From: Acidisphaera sp. S103 | Lineage (GTDB): Bacteria > Pseudomonadota > Alphaproteobacteria > Acetobacterales > Acetobacteraceae | NCBI RefSeq assembly: GCF_009765975.1 | Contig: NZ_LMUJ01000036.1 | Span: 14,005-78,004, forward strand | Direction: 5' to 3' | DNA: 64,000 nucleotides | Shown here: in pieces, positions 60,798 to 64,000 of the stretch | Layout: the number at the start of each line of letters is the position of its first letter | Numbering within the stretch: the first letter of the stretch is position 1 | Notes under the pieces: generated by a model | The model's input: the letters and a program-made list of their open reading frames with translations, nothing else | Databases searched by the model: none | What the model was told of the DNA's origin: nothing | Position numbers and translations under genes: made by a program

Positions 60798-61042
60798 GGG
60801 ATAGGTTTCTTGCGGCGAGGTGCTTCTTCTTGAGGGGGGGCCTGCTCAATTCCCGTTTGGGGCGGCGGAGTTTGGCCTATCTTACGCTATCAATCAGGCT
60901 TGGCGCGAACGCACTTCTCATTTGACCGATCGTGGTGGTCCCTGTGGCGGAACTATCTGCCTTGAGGTACAGTATGTTGGATCTGTCTAATTAAATCTGA
61001 ACCATATCGCGCTCGCAATTTTTCTAAGAACCTGACTCGAAA
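60798..61042. other. Gap before the IS5-type transposase gene
   Basis: No gene seen. It contains AAATCTGAACCATATCGCGCTCGCAATTTTT-like sequence near 61000, part of which (AAATCTG) reappears inverted near 61970, a possible weak terminal repeat of the insertion sequence. Confidence 0.4.
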
Positions 61043-61882
61043 TCAAGCGATCGCCTGGCAATCTCGAGCGATCCTGCGGATGAGCAGGAAGCCCATGGCC
61101 AGCATGAACCAAGCCTGCGACGAGGTCGTCAACGTCTCGAAGTCCTTGGCGAGGCGTCGAGCACGGTTCGCCCATCCGAAGGTCCGCTCGACGATCCACC
61201 GCTTTGGCAGCACGACGAAGCCTTTGACGGCGCGGTCTGTGCGTTTGACGACGCTGAGCCGGATACCGGTTGCCTCATAGGCGGCGCGTCGGGTTTCGTC
61301 GCCGGCGTATCCGCCATCGACAAAGGCCAGTTGCACCCATGGACTTTTCTGGCTGACCGCTTTCAGTAATGGTACAAGGCCGTCGCGATCCTGCACGTCG
61401 GCCGTGGTGACCTGGCACTTGATCGGTAAACCGAGCGTGTCGACGGCGATGTGGCGTTTGCGGCCCTTGACCTTCTTGGCAGCGTCGTAACCCTTGACCC
61501 CTCCGGCCTCGGTGGTCTTGACCGACTGGCTGTCGACGATGACGACGCTCGGCACCGCCTTCCTGCCCTCGGCTTCGCGAACGGCCATGACCAGGACGCT
61601 GACGATCTGTTCCCACAACCCGCTGTCGCGCCAGGCGTAGAAGCGGTTTTGAACGGTTGTGAACGGGGGAAAATCCTTCGGCAGGTAGCGCCACGGGCAC
61701 CCCGCGCGGACCAGGTAGAACAGCGCATTCAGGATCACACGCGGATCGGTCGGCTTGCGGCCACATGGCTTGGGCGCGGGTAACAGCGGCGCTATCAACG
61801 CGAACTCCGCGTCCGACAGGTCGCTTGCATAGCGTTCGCCGATCACCGCATATTTCTCTCGATCGGTCTCGTTCCAAGGCAT
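61043..61882 (-). mobile_element. IS5-family transposase (DDE), apparently complete
   Basis: 279-residue transposase matching IS5 family (IS1031/IS427-like). It begins MPWNETDREKYAVIGERYASDLSDAEFALIAPLLP, has PCGRKPTDPRVILNALFYLVRAGCPWRYLPKDFPPFTTVQNRFYAWRDSG, and shows the three catalytic acids: Asp in IVDSQSVKT, Asp in FVDGGYAG and Glu in IVERTFGW. The chain is intact. Terminal inverted repeats cannot be fixed; AAATCTG at 60995 and its inverse at 61970 are weak candidates. It borders the IS21-like region on the right. Confidence 0.88.
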
Positions 61883-62191
61883 CGCGAATCACTCGGTCTT
61901 GTTGCAGAGCCAGCGAATCGCAACCTGCGAGACCGGTCAACGTCTACAAAGACTTAACCCTTACCAGATTTGATTCCGATACCGTTTCCGGTCAGTCTCA
62001 AGCTGTGTGGACGGAATCCCAGGCATGCGAATTTGTAAGATTGAACTAGACTGCTGCGATGGTGGGCGCGTGGCGGCGTGCGTGTTGTCTGCGGTCTGCC
62101 AGGGTTTGGGTGCTTCCCCCTGTCGATGCCGGTCAGAATCCGTAGCTACTTGCTGAAGCGTCGTCAGATGGCCGTGCTGCGCTTCGGCGCT
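61883..62191. other. Gap between IS5-type gene and palindromic element
   Basis: No gene supported. It holds the presumed right end of the IS5 element near 61970 and unassigned sequence (GCTGCGATGGTGGGCGCGTGG) with no clear coding bias. Confidence 0.4.
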
Positions 62192-62302
62192 CCGGATTGT
62201 CCAGGTAGTCCATAGGAGGGACCCGCCCCGAAGCGGAGCGCCCTTTTGCGCGCAGCGAAGCGAAGGGGCGGGAGGTTCCTGTGGACTACCTGGACAATCC
62301 GG
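62192..62302. repeat. 111-bp palindromic element with perfect 21-bp ends
   Basis: The first 21 bases (62192-62212, CCGGATTGTCCAGGTAGTCC plus A) are the exact complement of 62282-62302. Inside, GAGGGACCCGCCCCGAAGCG and CGCTTCGCTGCGC-type text are imperfectly inverted, making one long hairpin. No ORF is needed to explain it. It may be a MITE-like or attC-like element, or a terminal repeat left by a transposon; it sits just left of the IS21-like module. Confidence 0.8.
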
Positions 62303-62534
62303 GATGGCACTCCAGCCAAGGGTCTGGCCTCGGGATATTTGAGGGTGATGCGGTAGACCTTCCGGAATTGGGAAGGCAGGCACAGCGCCGATCCATCACC
62401 GGGCAGTTTTGCTTCGGCGCCGTGCCCTACACCGTGCAGAGGCACGATTGCAGGGGCATCATCGCAGTCGCGACGGCGCGCGTCCACGCCATCGGCGGGC
62501 GCATGACAGGAGCGGCGGTTGCGACCACGATCGT
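62303..62534. other. Unassigned stretch before the IS21-linked passenger gene
   Basis: Several overlapping frames exist, none with family resemblance. It contains GTGCAGAGGCACGA and GGCAGGCACAGCGCC and could include the end of the IS21-like element. Confidence 0.35.
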
Positions 62535-62973
62535 CTGCCGCAAGCCCGGCTGTTTCTATGCGCGGACCCAGGTTGTCGTGCCCAGGCGCTCATTTGCAGC
62601 CATTGCGACCGGGGCCACATCTACTGCGCCGAGTGTGCGCCGCACGCGCGCCGACGTTCGCTGCATGCAGCGGGGCGGCGCTACCAGGCGAGCCATCATG
62701 GCCGGGTGAAACATGCGGCACGATCGCGCCGCTACCGGGCGCGGCAAAATAAAGTGACGCATCACGGTTCACTCCTGCATCGATCGGATGCTGTGCTGGC
62801 CACGGACCCGGTGGTGGTGGTGGTGGTCGAGCAACAATCGCCGCTGGACAGTCGGTCGCCTGCACGCGGGCAGCGATGGTGCTGCCTGCGTTGTGGCCGG
62901 CGTTGTTCAGACCATGTGCGGCAAGGCTTCCTGCCGCATCGGGTCCGTCGGAACAGGCGAAGAGGACCCGATC

Positions 62974-62990
<17 letters not shown>
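62535..62990 (+). CDS. Zinc-finger passenger protein linked to the IS21-type istA (start uncertain)
   Basis: A convincing cysteine pattern in one frame: [73 protein letters not shown] and later [23 protein letters not shown]. Proteins of this kind, with a Cys-rich N-terminus and a basic GRRYQAS...RRYRARQ middle, commonly lie upstream of istA in IS21-related elements. No ATG fits; I place the left limit at CTG 62535, where similarity starts. Its end overlaps the istA start by 17 bases. Confidence 0.55.

Positions 62991-64000
<1,010 letters not shown>

Noticed and set aside
61043-62050. Firm terminal inverted repeats of the IS5 element
   Set aside because: Only a 7-base AAATCTG match could be found; not enough to define element ends.

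Overview
This is high-GC DNA from an alphaproteobacterium. I infer Acetobacteraceae/Rhodospirillales-like on general resemblance: a DUF3035 lipoprotein, a Tim44-like protein next to secB, an AapQMP-type permease set, many short GC-rich intergenic palindromes and many flavin oxidoreductases. No rRNA, tRNA or CRISPR array was seen.

Layout. 0-11 kb: an MdtG-like MFS exporter (cut by the left edge), a luciferase-like monooxygenase, threonine aldolase, a DUF433/DUF5615-type toxin-antitoxin pair with a nonsense-mutated toxin, an NHL propeller, an unknown 537-residue protein paired with a TfdA-like dioxygenase, a 200-bp imperfect palindrome, two MDR oxidoreductases and another luciferase-like enzyme. 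11-17 kb: TauE-type permease, a hipBA module with frameshifted hipA and helically phased operators, GST, an alpha/beta-hydrolase lacking the nucleophilic serine, and a DHA2 exporter. 16.7-24.6 kb: a catabolic block (luciferase-like monooxygenase, Baeyer-Villiger-type monooxygenase, MBL hydrolase, then an operon of DsbA-type isomerase, luciferase-like enzyme and two acyl-CoA dehydrogenases). This looks like a pathway for a cyclic or ketone substrate, but the substrate is unknown.

24.7-28.9 kb is the most unusual stretch. Three tightly overlapping genes encode a membrane-anchored SpoVK/CbbX-like AAA+ ATPase flanked by two single-pass proteins of unknown family, facing a nine-repeat Sel1 protein. 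The ATPase gene is split by an apparently ORF-less group II intron.

29-40 kb: gamma-glutamyltransferase-like enzyme, a complete Liv-type ABC importer, an EamA exporter overlapping a LysR regulator antisense, a YbfB-type MFS transporter and an SDR. 40-41.8 kb is a less GC-rich patch with a FemAB/BioF2-like acyltransferase, a small ORF and a broken VOC gene. 41.8-49.9 kb is mostly housekeeping (DUF3035 lipoprotein, DHA2 exporter, membrane J-domain protein, SecB, histidine phosphatase, Tim44-like protein, LutA-like Fe-S protein). 49.9-53.5 kb is a LysR-flanked operon (cupin, DUF2255, aldo/keto reductase, SDR). 53.7-56.9 kb holds aapQMP without aapJ. 57-60.8 kb has a TetR gene with a perfect operator inside its promoter, a VOC protein, a PhnB remnant and a homodimeric E1-type 2-oxoacid dehydrogenase. 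61-64 kb is a mobile zone: an IS5-type transposase, a palindromic element and an IS21-type element whose istA is frameshifted by a pentanucleotide repeat.

Decay is a theme: hipA, the DUF5615-type toxin, two VOC/PhnB genes and istA are all broken, and the group II intron has lost its reverse transcriptase.
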